NCBI GenBank assembly: GCA_028554645.1
Contig: JAQOOI010000070.1
Location: forward strand, 1,550,001 to 1,614,000
Source of the DNA: Omphalotus guepiniiformis
Taxonomy: Eukaryota > Basidiomycota > Agaricomycetes > Agaricales > Omphalotaceae
Direction: 5' to 3'
DNA: 64,000 bases
The translations under genes and the position numbers were made by a program. This document shows positions 40,497 through 52,536 of the stretch, piece after piece. Position 1 is the first letter of the stretch. Each line of letters begins with the position of its first letter. The notes under the pieces were generated by a model. The model saw only the letters and a program-made list of their open reading frames with translations, did no database searches and was not told the origin of the DNA.

Positions 40497-43400
40497 ATGT
40501 ACAAAGGTACCAAGCCTGACTTGAAGAAAGCCTTTGACAGCATGATTGCTTTGGGCAATCCTACAGCAACATTCAGCTACAGATATCCTGCAAGGACACC
40601 CACACACTTGGATCCATCTTATATCAGAAGTGACAGCACTCTTTCCACCATCAGCACATTGCTTGGTCTTGCCAAAGATGCTGGTGAGATGCTGACTAAA
40701 GTACCATATGTGAAAGGTGTGGCAGGTATTGTGATTCAGATTATTAATATCCAGAAGGTAAAGATCTCTATATCTATCTGATATTCCTGATTCTATTTTG
40801 TCTCTATAGGAGATCTCAAGCAATGAACAACAATGTCATGAGTTGATAGATGATGCTAGGGCCATTGCCAAGATTGTATTTCAGCAATTGTATACACTTT
40901 CCAAGTCTCCCAGGAGTGTAGACTTGAATAGATTGAAGTATGATTTAGAATCCTATGAAGGGTGTGTTTTATCTAGCTGGCTTAATCATTTATTGCTTCT
41001 GATTTCTCAATGTATATCAGCCTTCTCAACAAGGTCTATCTGACCACTATCAAGTATAAATCAGTCACTCCCATAGCCAAGATCAAGCAGGTTTTTAATC
41101 GTCAAGAGGTGGCTGCTGAGCTTAAGAGACATAAAAAATCACTGGATGAATTCAGGATGAACTTTGTGGTATGCACAGCACAAACTACAGATGAATACTA
41201 AGATTTCACATTATGCTCTTATTATAGTTTGCTCGTGTCACAGATATCCAGATTAGACAGACAAGATTGCCTGACCAGCCAGCAGATAGGTGAGTATGTT
41301 AATTAACAGTTTTGATTCCATTACTTAGCACTACTACAGAGCTCAGCATGGAATATCTCAACATGCCTTGCCTATACTACCTGTCTATTTTCTTGGCAGA
41401 GAAACTGAAAGAGAAAGTATCATGATTGCTCTTATGAGCAACAAACCTGCACGTGTTGTCATTCTAGGTGCTGGAGGGATGGGAAAGACTACACTTGCTG
41501 CATCAGTTATGAATGACAGCAGTGTACAAGAGAGATATCACCAATTGCTCTTTGTGGCATGTGAAGGACTCTCCTCAGTAGACCTTCTTCTAGCTGGGAT
41601 AGCAGAGGTTCTTCATATTCAGCAAGACAGATCAACTGCTTCTGATGCCAAAGACAAAATCTCTCTGTATGATGAAGTGTTCATGATGTTAAACAAAGCA
41701 CCTACATTGCTATGTGTGGATAACTTTGAAACACTATGGGAGCTAGACTCACACTCATCAGAGATGTTTCTGACTCAATTGGCTGGGATTTCTAGCATGG
41801 CATTGCTTGTGACAATGAGAGGCAATCAGAGACCTGCACCTGGTCAAATTGCATGGTCAGAGCCACTCTTGCCATCTTTGCAGGAATTTGACAAAGACAG
41901 TGCTCATAATCTGTATGAGCTAATTGTGAAGGAGGCACCTGATGAGTATGCTCAGAAACTGATGCATGCAGTGGACTACATTCCACTGGCTGTATCATTG
42001 CTAGCTGCTATGGCTAGTGATAAAAGTGAAAGTACATTATCTATGTGGAGAAGATGGGTGAAGAAGAATACTGCTATGGTGAACCGTGGAGGAAATCACA
42101 GATCTATGCAGCTAGATGCATCTATTGAGCTGTCTATCAACAGCCCAGTTATTCAGAATCATTCTCATTGCAAACAGGTCTTATGGATTTTATCATTGCT
42201 TCCAGAAGGAATTTCAGACTCAATTTTAATGGAGCCACTACAAAAACATCTAGGAGACAAGATTGATTTGAACTATACACTCATTGTTCTCAATCGGCGC
42301 AGTCTGGTAACCTTCAAAGGAGACAGATACAAATTGCTATCTCCAATCTCACTCTACAGCAAAGGCCATTTTGATGAACTCTATAATCACCATTGTGTTC
42401 TAGAGTTTTATATCAAAGTGTTTGCTTCAGACAGGGATAGAAATGAGAAGCTCTTGCACACTAAGCCAGAGCTAATCAATGCATACCATATCTTCTATAA
42501 TGCTGTGAAGAAGAAACACATATCCAAAGAGATGCTGAAGGCTGTGCTAGAGCTAACAGAATGGATGATAAACTCAATGATATTGGAAGAGGATTTAGTA
42601 AAGGAAATACTAGACCAAAAAAATATACTCCCTGGTAACATCAAAGGAAGTTTCAAAAGAATATATGGCAACATTCAATACTGGAAGAATGACTATTCTG
42701 CTGCAATATATAGCTATAATGAGGCACTGGAACTTCACAAACAGTCACAAGATGTGCTGGGCCAGGCTGATGATCTGAATAACCTGGGAGATGTGCTAAT
42801 GAGGATAAACAAGCTGGAGAAGGCTCAGTGCTCATACACCCAGGCACTGAAACTTCACAGACAGACACAAGATTTGCAGGGCCAGGCATATGATCTCAGA
42901 GGCCTAGGTGATGTGCAGATGAGAATGGACAAGCTGGAAGAAGCTCAGAGCTCATACTTCCAGGCACTGAAACTCCATAGACAGGCACAAGATGTGCTTG
43001 GCCAGGCTAATGACCTCAGAGGCATGGGAGATGTGCAGATGAGAATGGACAAGCTAGAAGAGGCTCAGTGCTCATACACTCAGGCACTTGAACTCTACAG
43101 AGAGGCACAATCATTGCTAGGCCAGGCTAATACTCTCAATTGTCTAGGAGATGTGCAGATGAGAATGAATAAGCTGGAGGAGGCTCAGAACTCATATATC
43201 CAGGCACTAGAACTCCACAAACAGGCACATTCAGTGCTAGGCCAGGCCAATGATCTTAGCTGCATGGGAGATGTGCAGATGAGGATGGACAAAGTAGAGG
43301 AGGCTCAGAGCTCATATACTCAGGCACTGGACCTCCACAGGCAGGCACAATCAGTGCTAGGCCAGGCTAATGATCTTAATTGTCTGGGAGATGTGCAGAT

Positions 43401-44394
43401 GAGGATAGACAAGACGGAAGAGGCTCAGAGCTTATACACCCAAGCACTAGACCTCCACAGACAGGCACAATCAGTGCTAGGCCAGGCTAATGATCTGAGC
43501 TGTCTGGGAGATGTACAGATGAGAACTGACAAGATAGAGGAGGCTCAGTGCTCATACACCCAGGCATTAGACCTTCACAGACAAGCCCAATCAGTGCTGG
43601 GCCAGGCTAATGATCTCAACTGTCTGGGAAATGTGCAAACAAGAATGAACAAGCTGGAGGAAGCTCAGAGCTCATATACACAGGCACTAGACCTCCACAG
43701 ACAAGCACAATCAGTGCTGGGCCAGGCAAATGATCTTAGCTGCCTGGGAGATGTGCAGATGAGGATGAACAAGGTGGAAGAGGCTCAGAGCTCATACACC
43801 CAAGCACTAGAACTACACAGACAGACCCAATCAGTGCAAGGCCAGGCATATGATCTCAATGGCCTGGGAGATGCACAGATGAGGATTAATGAGCTAGAGG
43901 AGGCTCAGTGTTTATACACACAGGCATTGGAACTCCATAGACAGACACAAGATGTGCTAGGCCAGGCAGATGATCTCAAAGGCCTAGGAGATGTGCAGAT
44001 GAGGATGGATAAGGTGGAAGAGGCTCAGTGGTCATACATACATGCACTAGAGCTTTATAGACAGGCTCAATATGTGTTGGGCCAAGGCAATGCTTTGAAA
44101 GGCCTAGGAGACATAGAGATGAGATTGAACAAAGTGCAGGAGGCTCAGAAACTATACATCCAGGCATTAGAGCTTCACAGACAGGTCCAATATGTGTTGG
44201 GCCAAGGCAATGATTTAAAAGGCCTAGGAGATGTGCAGATGATATTGAATAGGTTGGAGGAGGCTCAAAAGTTATACACCCAGGCATTGGAGTTTCACAG
44301 AATAGCTCAGGATACTCAGGGTGTAGCATATGATCTAGAATGTCTAGAGTCTGTGAAGACCAAACTTTCAATTGCTATGGCAGACTGCTCTTGA
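40497..44394 (+). CDS. NOD-like receptor (STAND NTPase) with TPR repeats
   Basis: Short N-terminal exons (from 40497) encode a helical domain (LLGLAKDAGEMLTKVPYVKG, then IDDARAIAKIVFQQLY and KRHKKSLDEFRMNF) resembling the MLKL/HeLo-like N-termini of fungal NLRs. The long last exon begins near 41340. It has the NB-ARC/NACHT entry GRETERESI, the P-loop GAGGMGKTTLA, LLCVDNFETLWE (Walker B-like) and DYIPLAVSLLAAMA (GLPL-like). Fourteen 40-residue TPR units follow (42664-44343), with consensus LGDVQMRMDKLEEAQSSYTQ plus ALDLHRQAQSVLGQANDLxC. Such proteins sense non-self or stress and trigger regulated responses, including cell death. The gene is strikingly CpG-poor compared with its flanks. Domain calls are firm; N-terminal exon joins are approximate. 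Confidence 0.9.
42664..44343 (+). repeat. Fourteen tandem 120-bp TPR-coding repeats
   Basis: The units are exactly 120 bases each, with no indels across fourteen copies. Central units (roughly 5-10) are the most alike in DNA, while the first and the last two or three are more diverged. This is the pattern of arrays that expand and contract by unequal exchange. A fifteenth, degenerate unit (CLESVKTKL) closes the protein. Confidence 0.9.
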
Positions 44395-45573
44395 GTTTAT
44401 GCTTCAATTTCTCTGGTGAGTATTACCCGCAATATTGATGTATTATAACTGATTTTGATTCCTGTATCTTCGCCTACTTAGTTGTGGTTATACTGATATC
44501 TCTAGTTTGTATGACTCTCTGTATTTCCTTAGTTTGTATGACTCTCTGTATTTCCTAAGTACTGTGTTGCAAAATTTTCTATTTTGTGACCATATACTAG
44601 CATGTGCGGGTGAGTGAGTGCCAGCCCAAAAGCCATAGAAGGAGCAACATACAAATGTATACCGGCTACCCAGCTGCAATTGACAAAAACCATTCACAGG
44701 TCCTATTGGGCGACTTGACTAGCCTTGACGGTCGAGTATCGTGTATGAATCACGATAGTGAGATGTGGAGGATTAAATATTCAAGTTGTACACAACATCA
44801 TTCTGAAATCTGATTTTCATAAGAGAATGGTAAAGAAGCACAGCATGAAGAATACGCACATCAGTGTGAAGCTCACTGTAATAACGCCCGCGGTCATCTC
44901 GATACAACTTCCGAAGCTCTACAGCAGAGGTGTATGAAGTCGACTTATGTGTTTCAATCTGAGGTACACGCACGAACAACGACAACATCTCATATTTCCC
45001 CAATGCTACCTTAACGAAGCTAACGTTAGATGGTGTAGCACTGCTATAGGGTCTGATGTAGACAGACATACATGTTCGTCATCCCTGCAACCGAGTTTTT
45101 GACGCCTAATAAAATGCATGGGCTGTGACCTTCACAAGATTTACTATAGAAGATAATTGTCAGCGACAACTCCTACACGCTTTTGAGCACGCACTTGTGG
45201 CACATCTCAGCCGTCAACCCGAGCAATTAGCGAGACGTAAAAACCGCCTCGGACGCGTCCATTGAGTGCAGTACCAGCAACATATATGTTGTATCCTAGA
45301 GTCGCAAACTGGGCAGTAAATGAGACGAATTTTGTGTTGAGCCTGCCAGTTCAGAAAACGAAACCAAAACGCGTACTAGTTTGAGTTTTTTGCTTTACAT
45401 CTCCCACTGTGTCCTCAGACGAGTATCTTATCGTCAAAGGAAAGATATTATGGGCAAAAGAAGGAACTTTCGCTGTTGAAACGGTGATAGTAGCCATTAT
45501 TGCAGGCACACAGCGGTGGTGGAAGACTGAAGTTTTGCGTGGGCGCTTATATGCTCACTGATCGATAACCACC
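44395..45573. other. Intergenic region with a small tandem repeat
   Basis: A 27-base unit (tagtttgtatgactctctg followed by tatttcct) occurs twice in tandem at 44503-44556, just downstream of the NLR. CpG returns to ordinary levels from about 44590. Only short ORFs otherwise. Confidence 0.5.
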
Positions 45574-47678
45574 ATGTCGTATCCGACATTCACTTTCACG
45601 CAAACAGCCTCACTCTCTAGTTCTCCTGCAGCACTCTCCGCTCGATGTGGATTTATCTCAATATCTCGACATTTTCATCAAGAGACCGAGTCAAAACTTA
45701 CTATACAAACACCAGGTTTACTAGCCTGCACTTCTCGTGGTGTTGTTCCTCATCTCTCAGCGGATAACATCGCAAGGACGAGTACCAAATGGGTACATGT
45801 ACCTTTCGAGACGTTGTAAGTGAAGGTTATAGTCATACATGTTTCAACGTTATATTTTAAGTTCCTTTTTGTTTACTTTTAATTTTTTCGCTTTCGAAAT
45901 TGAACGGTGACTTCTACCTCAGATCGAATTCCCGTTCTACGATATCATCCTCGATGTATGCAGTCTAGAACATGATCCACCCGTACCAACTCTTCAACCC
46001 GGCGATGCACCGATTCATTCGTTTCTGGGGTTTCCTCAGGAGAAGTATCTGGTATCGATGTCGTTGAGGGATCCAGCGGATGGAAGGGAGATGCCGGCTA
46101 ATACGAATGCATACGTGACGGCAAATTGTATTCGTGGTGTGCGGAAGGTATGTCCATGATCATGTTAAGTTTTAATCACTGACCGAAAACTTGAACCTGC
46201 AGATTACACCAAATAACTGGCGTAACTATGCCCTCGCTTGTAAACCCGATATAATATTCGCGTTATCCGATACTCCCTTCACTTCCCCTCCATACTCGCA
46301 AAAACGTTTGACGAAAAATATCGAACGCTCAGCGGCGTGGATCGCTGAGATTCTTCGCTCTCAACGAGACTCTTCCTCGACCTCTCCACCCACAACGCCG
46401 AATGTGTTTGTACATATGGCTGGAGGCGCGAGTCCCGCTGCACGTGCTGTGTTTGCGGGAAGTCTTCTCGAGACACTTCATGGGAAAGAAGCAGAGGCTA
46501 TAGCGCCTCTTACATGTTTGGATGAAGGTGTTGCGGGGTATACCTTTGACTTGGTACCATTGAAACTTGCTCTGCAAGTCACGCCTTCCACGTCTCTACC
46601 TCTCCCTGCTCCTTCAAAGATTCTTTCTGCTAAGGTACCACCATCTGCTGCAAGCACTACCCCGTTTCCATCGTCCTCAAAATACGATCTTTCCACTACA
46701 ACGCAAACAATATCCCATCTCATTCGCACGTCTCTCTCACCTCTTCCTTCGAACAAACCACGTCTTATAACGGCAGCTCAAAGCCCTCACGAAATCCTAT
46801 CCCTCATCCGTGATGCGGGTATTGACTTGTTTGATACGCATTGGGCACAGAGAGCGGCGGACGTGGGTGTCGCACTGGACTTTGTATTTCCTGCTCCAGC
46901 CTCCGATTCGGATATTGCGGGAAGAAGGTCAACCTCGGATTTGGGAAGAAATCTTTACGACGTGAGATATAGACATGATTTCCGTCCCCTATCGGATCCA
47001 GTTTCGTTTCCTGCTGGGTCGTCGTCTCGGTCTGCTTGTCCCTGTGCGGCGTGTTCCCCCGTAGCACCTCCTTCGAGGATAAAACATAGCATCGTCGATT
47101 CGGGTCTGAGGGTTGGTCAAAATCAAGATCAAGACCAAGGCGAAGTGAAGCAGGAGGCAAAGTATGAATACGAGTACAGACCTCCGTATACACGCGCGTA
47201 CCTCCACCATCTCCTCCACACGCACGAAATGTCAGCGCATACGTTGTTGGTGATGCATAATCTGGCGGTGATGGAGAGGTTTTTCGAGGGAGTTAGGGAT
47301 GTTGTTAGGTGTCAGGCGGAAGCGGAGGATCAAGCGGGCCCGGGGTCGAGGTCAGCGGAAGCAGACAATGCAGGAGTATCTTTTGCGAGAGAGGTAGAAA
47401 GGTTCTATGGGTATTATGATGGTGAAGATATGAACGTGTTCAAGGATGCGAGGAGGGTTTGGGAAGAAGTGGACAAGTTAAGAGGGAAAGGGAGGTTAGT
47501 CAGGGAGAAGGAGAAGGCTGAGACCGAGGCGACGTTTACTGGTGAGGATGAGAAGGAAAAGCTCGAAAAGGAGCTGAATGAAAAGGGTGTTGAAGGTGGT
47601 GGGTCTAAGGTGATAGAAAACGCTCAAGTTGTGGGTGGTGTTGATGAGACTTCATTGGGAACAATGGTAGCTGTTTGA
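45574..47678 (+). CDS. Queuine tRNA-ribosyltransferase accessory subunit 2 (QTRT2-like)
   Basis: QTRT2 pairs with the catalytic QTRT1 to exchange guanine 34 for queuine in tRNAs with GUN anticodons. Three exons (45574-45812, 45964-46147, 46203-47678) sum to 632 codons in phase. The first intron (151 bases) was chosen because other acceptors lead to a stop. Family features are GFISISRHF, RGVVPHLSADNI, VFVHMAGGASPAAR, DEGVAGYTFDLVPLKLALQ, the zinc site CPCAAC (C-x-C-x2-C) and RAYLHHLLHTHEMSAHTLL with its histidines, then HNLAVMERFFEGVR. A long Ser/Pro-rich insert and a charged Lys/Glu tail make it longer than the animal proteins. The catalytic aspartates belong to QTRT1, which is not in this window. 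Confidence 0.9.
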
Positions 47679-48262
47679 AGGGTTTACGCATAGGATATGT
47701 CCGGCTGTGAGGTCGGGTCGCCGGTTCTTCGACCGATCTGAATGGAGGTAGTATCTTTTGGGTTATTTTACAGATCTTTCTATCGTTTCACATTGATGTT
47801 CTTTCGATGGCACCACTTGGATTTAGAGCTCATTATGGGGCTTCGACCCACTCAGTGCTTCTTTACTTGGGAACATTTCTTTACCCTTGTCGCAATTCGC
47901 TTGAGATAACTCTGCTTCATATGTCTTCGATAGCTACTACGTTCAGTTGCTCTACTCTTGTCTTTCGGCGTATGATTTCCATGAGCGACCACTCTACTGA
48001 CACTGACCGGCCCTAAAGCGTTAAAGAGGCACTACTCACCGGCGCTTGATTTTCATACTTACTAAACACATCCGGTCAGCATCCGGTCGACATAGAGACA
48101 ACACAACTCCGTGCTAAACTCGATTGTGTGCATCCTGTGTTAGGCTATGCAGCACCCTGCGTATACGTTTAACGCAGGTTCTTGCTTGCGCATTCGTTTT
48201 TTGCTTCAGCTTGTGGTGTTGAAACTTCCAACCCAGTTCCCGTAGCAGGCTCTAGTAATAGA
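47679..48262. other. Spacer between QTRT2 and the F-box-like gene
   Basis: No gene is supported. A short direct repeat (catccggtc twice, near 48068-48089) was noted. Confidence 0.45.
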
Positions 48263-49259
48263 ATGGGCGTTTCAGTCTCAAGGGCATCACAAAACAGGAA
48301 ACGACTTTCACGGTATGTTTTATGTTCTGCCCCGGCAGTAATACGCATGATATCTTCTTAGTTTGTTGGCGAATGCGCCTGAAGATATAGCTCGCATCAT
48401 ATTGGAATTTGCAGCTCAGGAAGACAGACCAACTGCCGCTGCCATTGCTCTCGTTTCTAAACAAGCAAACGCTTGGATCACTCCGATTCTCTACCGCACA
48501 GTAGTCCTGACTCAAGACAGTGACGTGGACATGTTCAACGAGCTGATGAGACATGAAAAGGCCGATGAAGCTGAAAATCTTCGACCAACGCGACTTGGTT
48601 ATACCACTGCTTTGGTCCTCTTGTCCTCACGAGGCCAGGTACCTCAGCCCCACTTGATGGCCGAGTCGTGCCATGCACTACGCCAGCTACACATTAATCA
48701 GAATCTCGCAGCAGATATACAAGAATACGAAATTTTTCCTCCACAACTCCGTCAACTCGTGATTTGCGGCTGGGTGTACCAACGGACATGCCAATTCATA
48801 CCCATGTATTCCAATTTGACACATCTCGCATTCTTTCACGATATTCCAAGTTCTGAATGCTTCCCGGAAGATGCCAGGGTCTTTTTCCCTTGCTTGACAC
48901 ACTTTGCTTGCGCATATAGAGCCTATGGAGAGCGCGCCGAAAGGATTTATCTTAATGCTGCGCACTTGAAGGAGGACTTGTCCCTCATCTTGGAGCGAGT
49001 GTTAACTGTGCCATCGCTACGTCTGGCAGTAGTCCTAATGCAGGATTTCTCATACGAGACTCCGCTCATGGAGCAGGATATGCGGACACTTCTCGTCAGC
49101 GTTTCGCAGAAGGACGATAGCAGAGTCGTTCTGCTCCCGCGCAGCCCTGGGGACGATAATATGAGGTTTGACATGCAAAATACGAATGCGTGGGATACGC
49201 GTAATGATGATTCGTTTTGGGCTTCAGCAGAGAGGAGACTAGTTGTTCAACCCAGTTGA
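48263..49259 (+). CDS. F-box/LRR-like family protein
   Basis: Two exons (48263-48312 and 48362-49259) splice in phase to 315 residues. The true ATG at 48263 is supplied by a short first exon, since the long frame alone has no ATG at its beginning. The N-terminus reads MGVSVSRASQNRKRLSRLLA and then APEDIARIILEFAAQED with WITPILYRTVVL, the arrangement of divergent basidiomycete F-box-like proteins. The rest (RQLHINQNL, LTHLAFFHDIP, FPCLTHFACAY, ILERVLTVPSLRLAV) has the spacing of weak leucine-rich strands. The function is unknown, possibly an SCF adaptor. A dead paralog lies at 2128-3085 and a fragment of its own 3' end follows at 49336. Confidence 0.75.
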
Positions 49260-49335
49260 TTACCCGCTACGATTTTGTACATAGTGGTGTGTCGTCGGCA
49301 CTAGAATTGTAAGTCATTTAATACGATTATGAAAC

Positions 49336-49545
49336 GTGAATTTTGCCTTATCGCGTTCAATTCTGGCCAGCGTTGACACCGAGAGACACCGGCGGGGTCG
49401 ATTTTTCGCGCCGCGTAGCGTAGCCCTGGGGACAATCATACGCACTTTTGGCATGCCCGAGTTGATGCGTGGGATACGTGCAGTGGTTATTCGTTGTAGT
49501 CTTCGGCGGAAAAAAGGGCTAGAACAAGTCGTTCAATACTGATTC
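49336..49545 (+). pseudogene. Decayed partial copy of the 3' end of the preceding F-box-like gene
   Basis: Stretches such as agccctggggac, gcgtgggatacg and gttcaa-tga occur in the same order and spacing as in the last 150 bases of the gene ending at 49259, with many substitutions. The open frame that runs through it (68 codons) is a different frame and shows no meaning. Confidence 0.6.
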
Positions 49546-50360
49546 AGGTCGGGTAAAAGAGCTCAGCGGGTGTACCAAAATCTACAGAGTCATCTTAGAT
49601 ATCTCTGCTGGGGTTCCTGTCCCACCTTCAGGCTTCCTCCCCCTATTATGGCCTCCGCCTGCCTACGGGTCTCCCGAAATTCCGTTCAAATGTTCTGCAA
49701 TCATCTAGCTACGGCTTCCTCTTCATCATCATTGTTTCTTTCTCCCCACAAGCACCAAACCATCAAAGCGCCCACACATCTAATTCAGTGATTCTCAACG
49801 TCGAATACCACGTTCATGTTGAGCTCGTGATCACGGCAGAAGAGTACCCGCAATAAAATAAAAGGAGCCTTGGACTTCCCTTTGATGAATTGATTTCGTC
49901 TCGAACTGGGACCCTCGATAAGTAAGAAGGTTTGGATCAGTGGCTGGTCACATTCAGTTTGCAAGTGGGCGTCGAAGTTTTTAGGTTTCGGTTTAGTCGG
50001 ATGGCGGTGGCTTCGATGAGCAAGAAAGATCGCAGCACTGATGGAGTGTGTCCTGTTCTCACCTGTGACTCGCAACAAATGCTTTCCCGTACTTAGGACG
50101 TCATTGTGTGCGGGGGAGCTGCAGACGGAGATTAGATCACTCGCTGATATTGGAGCAGAAGGTGTGAAGGCAGTGATAAGGCAGACTTATTGGTCTGTAC
50201 TATATATTTGCTCTTGTAATGTAATATCAAACAGCATCTTGAGATGCATATAAATATTCCTCTTTATGAGCTACTTTTTATCCACCACAATCAACATCTT
50301 TGTCTGACTGCTAACTTGAACATTCACATCCTATCCATATCTTTTTATATCTCTATCATA
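49546..50360. other. Region with an unassigned ORF carrying a mitochondrial-type N-terminus
   Basis: A frame starting at about 49648 reads MASACLRVSRNSVQMFC and HLATASSSSSLFL, basic and acid-free like a mitochondrial presequence, and stops at about 49791. I could not find a continuation that splices on. A minus-strand ORF at 49785-50078 has no recognisable content. The right end is the promoter of the monooxygenase and is CpG-poor. Confidence 0.3.
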
Positions 50361-52141
50361 ATGGAAGCCAGTTCAAACTTCAAAGTGGCTATTGTGTATG
50401 CAGTCATTCTACTCTAAGTTCTTTCTCTAATAAGTGTATGTAACTTTATCTAGTGGATGTGGAATCGGAGGCCTTGCACTAGGAGCAATCATCAGCAAAT
50501 TTTCAGATCCTGCTCATGTATCTGTTTCTTTGTATGAGTCTAAGCCAGAGATCTCTGCCCATGGCTCTGGAGTAGGGATCTGGAAGCACTCTTGGCAGGT
50601 TTTGCAAGAATTGGGCCTTGAACAAGAAATCTTGAAGCTAGGATTTAAAACTCCAAAAGATGAAAAAAGTATGTAAATTGCAATTTATGATATGTTTATA
50701 TTGACTCCAGTAATAGCTAGTGGTCCAATATTCCGCAAGTCTAATCAACCAACAGAAGGCTTTGACTACTACAGCCACATAATGCCTTGTATGCCATACA
50801 AATTTACTTGTCATTGAATACTAATCTATAATATGGTTTAGATGGTCCTCTAGGCATCCCTCGACCAGTGCTCCTTGATCTGCTTTCTTCAAAGTTATCT
50901 TCTGCTTGCAAAGTGTATACAGCAAAGTGCTTCACCTATCACACAATTGGAGATTTGAATAAAATCACTCTCCATTTCAGTGATAGTTCCACTGATCATG
51001 CAGATGTACTTATTGGAGCAGATGGAATTCACTCTGCAGTACGAGGTTCCATGTTTGGAGCATTGAGTGAAATCTCTGAAGAGTATAGACAATATGTGAA
51101 ATCTATGTGGACTGGAACCTTAGCTTATCGTAGTAGAATTCCCAAAGCCAAGATTGTTGAAGATGATCCTGATCATATTGTGCTGACCAATCCTAGAGCT
51201 GTAAGTTCTTTTTTAACACTTTTTGTTATCAGTTCACTAATACTAGCACTTGAATTCTTTATAGTGGTGTGGAAAGAGTCAGGTGTGATTTCTTCTTTGA
51301 AGTTATTCTTTACCACTCATATTCTTTCTCAAACTCTAGCATGTTGTTACACATCCTGTTGGTTCAAATGTGGATGTGATTTGTTACTTCACTCAGCCTC
51401 AACTTGAGGGTACAGCATACAAAGACCCCTTGGTTACTCAGGCTTCCACTCAAGAGGTTGTGAGACTATATCAGGGATGGGAACCCAAGCTCATCTCTTT
51501 ACTTGAGGTTTGTGTCTGGGTATATCCCTCAGCTTGTATGTTTTCAACTTTCTTGACAGAAAATGGACAACCCTAGCTGTTGGGCCATCCATGTAGTCAA
51601 ACCTCTTCCTTGTTATGCTGCAGGACAACTGGCATTGATTGGAGATGCAGTCTGTTCAATTTCCTTTCTTCTGTTGTGGGTGTTTTACTGACTAGTCACT
51701 ACTTTAGGCACATGCAATGACTCCTCATCAAGGTGTTGGTGCAGGTTCAGCTATAGAGGTAAGTATACTACCTGAATACTTGATAAAGAATCCTTAACTG
51801 ATTGAACAATCCAGGATGCCTACATCCTTGGCCGCCTCCTCACCCATAATCTGACCAACAAATCAAACCTGGCTGAAGTACTCAAAATCTATGAGAAGAT
51901 CCGTTTCAAGCCTTCCCAGCATGCTGTAGAGGCTTCCCGTACAAGTGGGATGATGTGTCAATACAATCATCCGGACTTTTTGTTTAATGAGCCAGGTCAT
52001 CTTCTAGAAGATCCTTCACGGAAACAGTTAGAGGAGCTTGGACATGCTATAGGGCAGAAATTTTTGTGGTTAGCTGAAGGCAATATTTTAGATGATTGGA
52101 AGGAGGCGGAAGTTGCGTTGCAGAAGACTTCCGAACGGTAG
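50361..52141 (+). CDS. FAD-dependent monooxygenase (salicylate hydroxylase-like)
   Basis: The first exon encodes MEASSNFKVAIV. Splicing at gtgtatg restores VAIVGCGIGGLALG, the dinucleotide-binding GxGxxG. Further motifs are VSLYESKPEISAHGSGVGIW, VLIGADGIHSAVR (the DG motif) and LALIGDAAHAMTPHQGVGAG (the GD motif, assembled across an intron). SAIEDAYILGRLL and a helical C-terminus complete it. These are the three signatures of class A flavoprotein hydroxylases, which use NAD(P)H and oxygen to hydroxylate aromatic substrates. The substrate is unknown. It has at least six introns. CpG is depleted through the gene and becomes normal at its 3' end. Confidence 0.9.
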
Positions 52142-52536
52142 TAATTCGAGGAGTTGAATCATGTAGTAAACAGAGTTCGAATACGCGAAATGTTGCTTCA
52201 GAGTACAATGAAAGAAGCAGCGTCAACCTAAGGAAGCCGCGAACAAATTCGATTCTCTCTCGAAGCACGTTACGGGGCAAATTCAGCGCAAGTTGCAAGA
52301 CTGCATAAACACCGACGGTGTGACGGAAAATACGTGCTTAAGTGAGAACGGGAAGGCAATGATTGGGATACTCTCAGGATCCATGGTAGGCTCGCAGTGT
52401 GTTGCATTCGTCATCCATCGAAGAACATCCTTTCAGATCATCAGATACGAGAGCATCGTCGCATGTAGAGCATGAGTGATCATATGCATGTGATGGCGTA
52501 GACATAGCGGTACACAAACTAGAAGGTCCCCAAAAT
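52142..52536. other. Convergent spacer with no gene seen
   Basis: CpG-rich sequence with short ORFs only, holding the 3' flanks of the monooxygenase and of the L14 gene. Confidence 0.5.

Noticed and set aside
42664..44343. Regular repeats that could be read as a CRISPR array or satellite
   Set aside because: The repeats translate in one frame to TPR units within an NLR, and the genome is eukaryotic.
40497..44394. Bacterial origin of the NLR region because of its odd composition
   Set aside because: It has GT-AG introns, fungal-type NLR architecture and no operon context. CpG loss alone does not indicate bacteria.
46804..47193. Minus-strand ORFs of 78-129 codons within QTRT2
   Set aside because: They are shadows of the QTRT2 coding frame, with no domain features.
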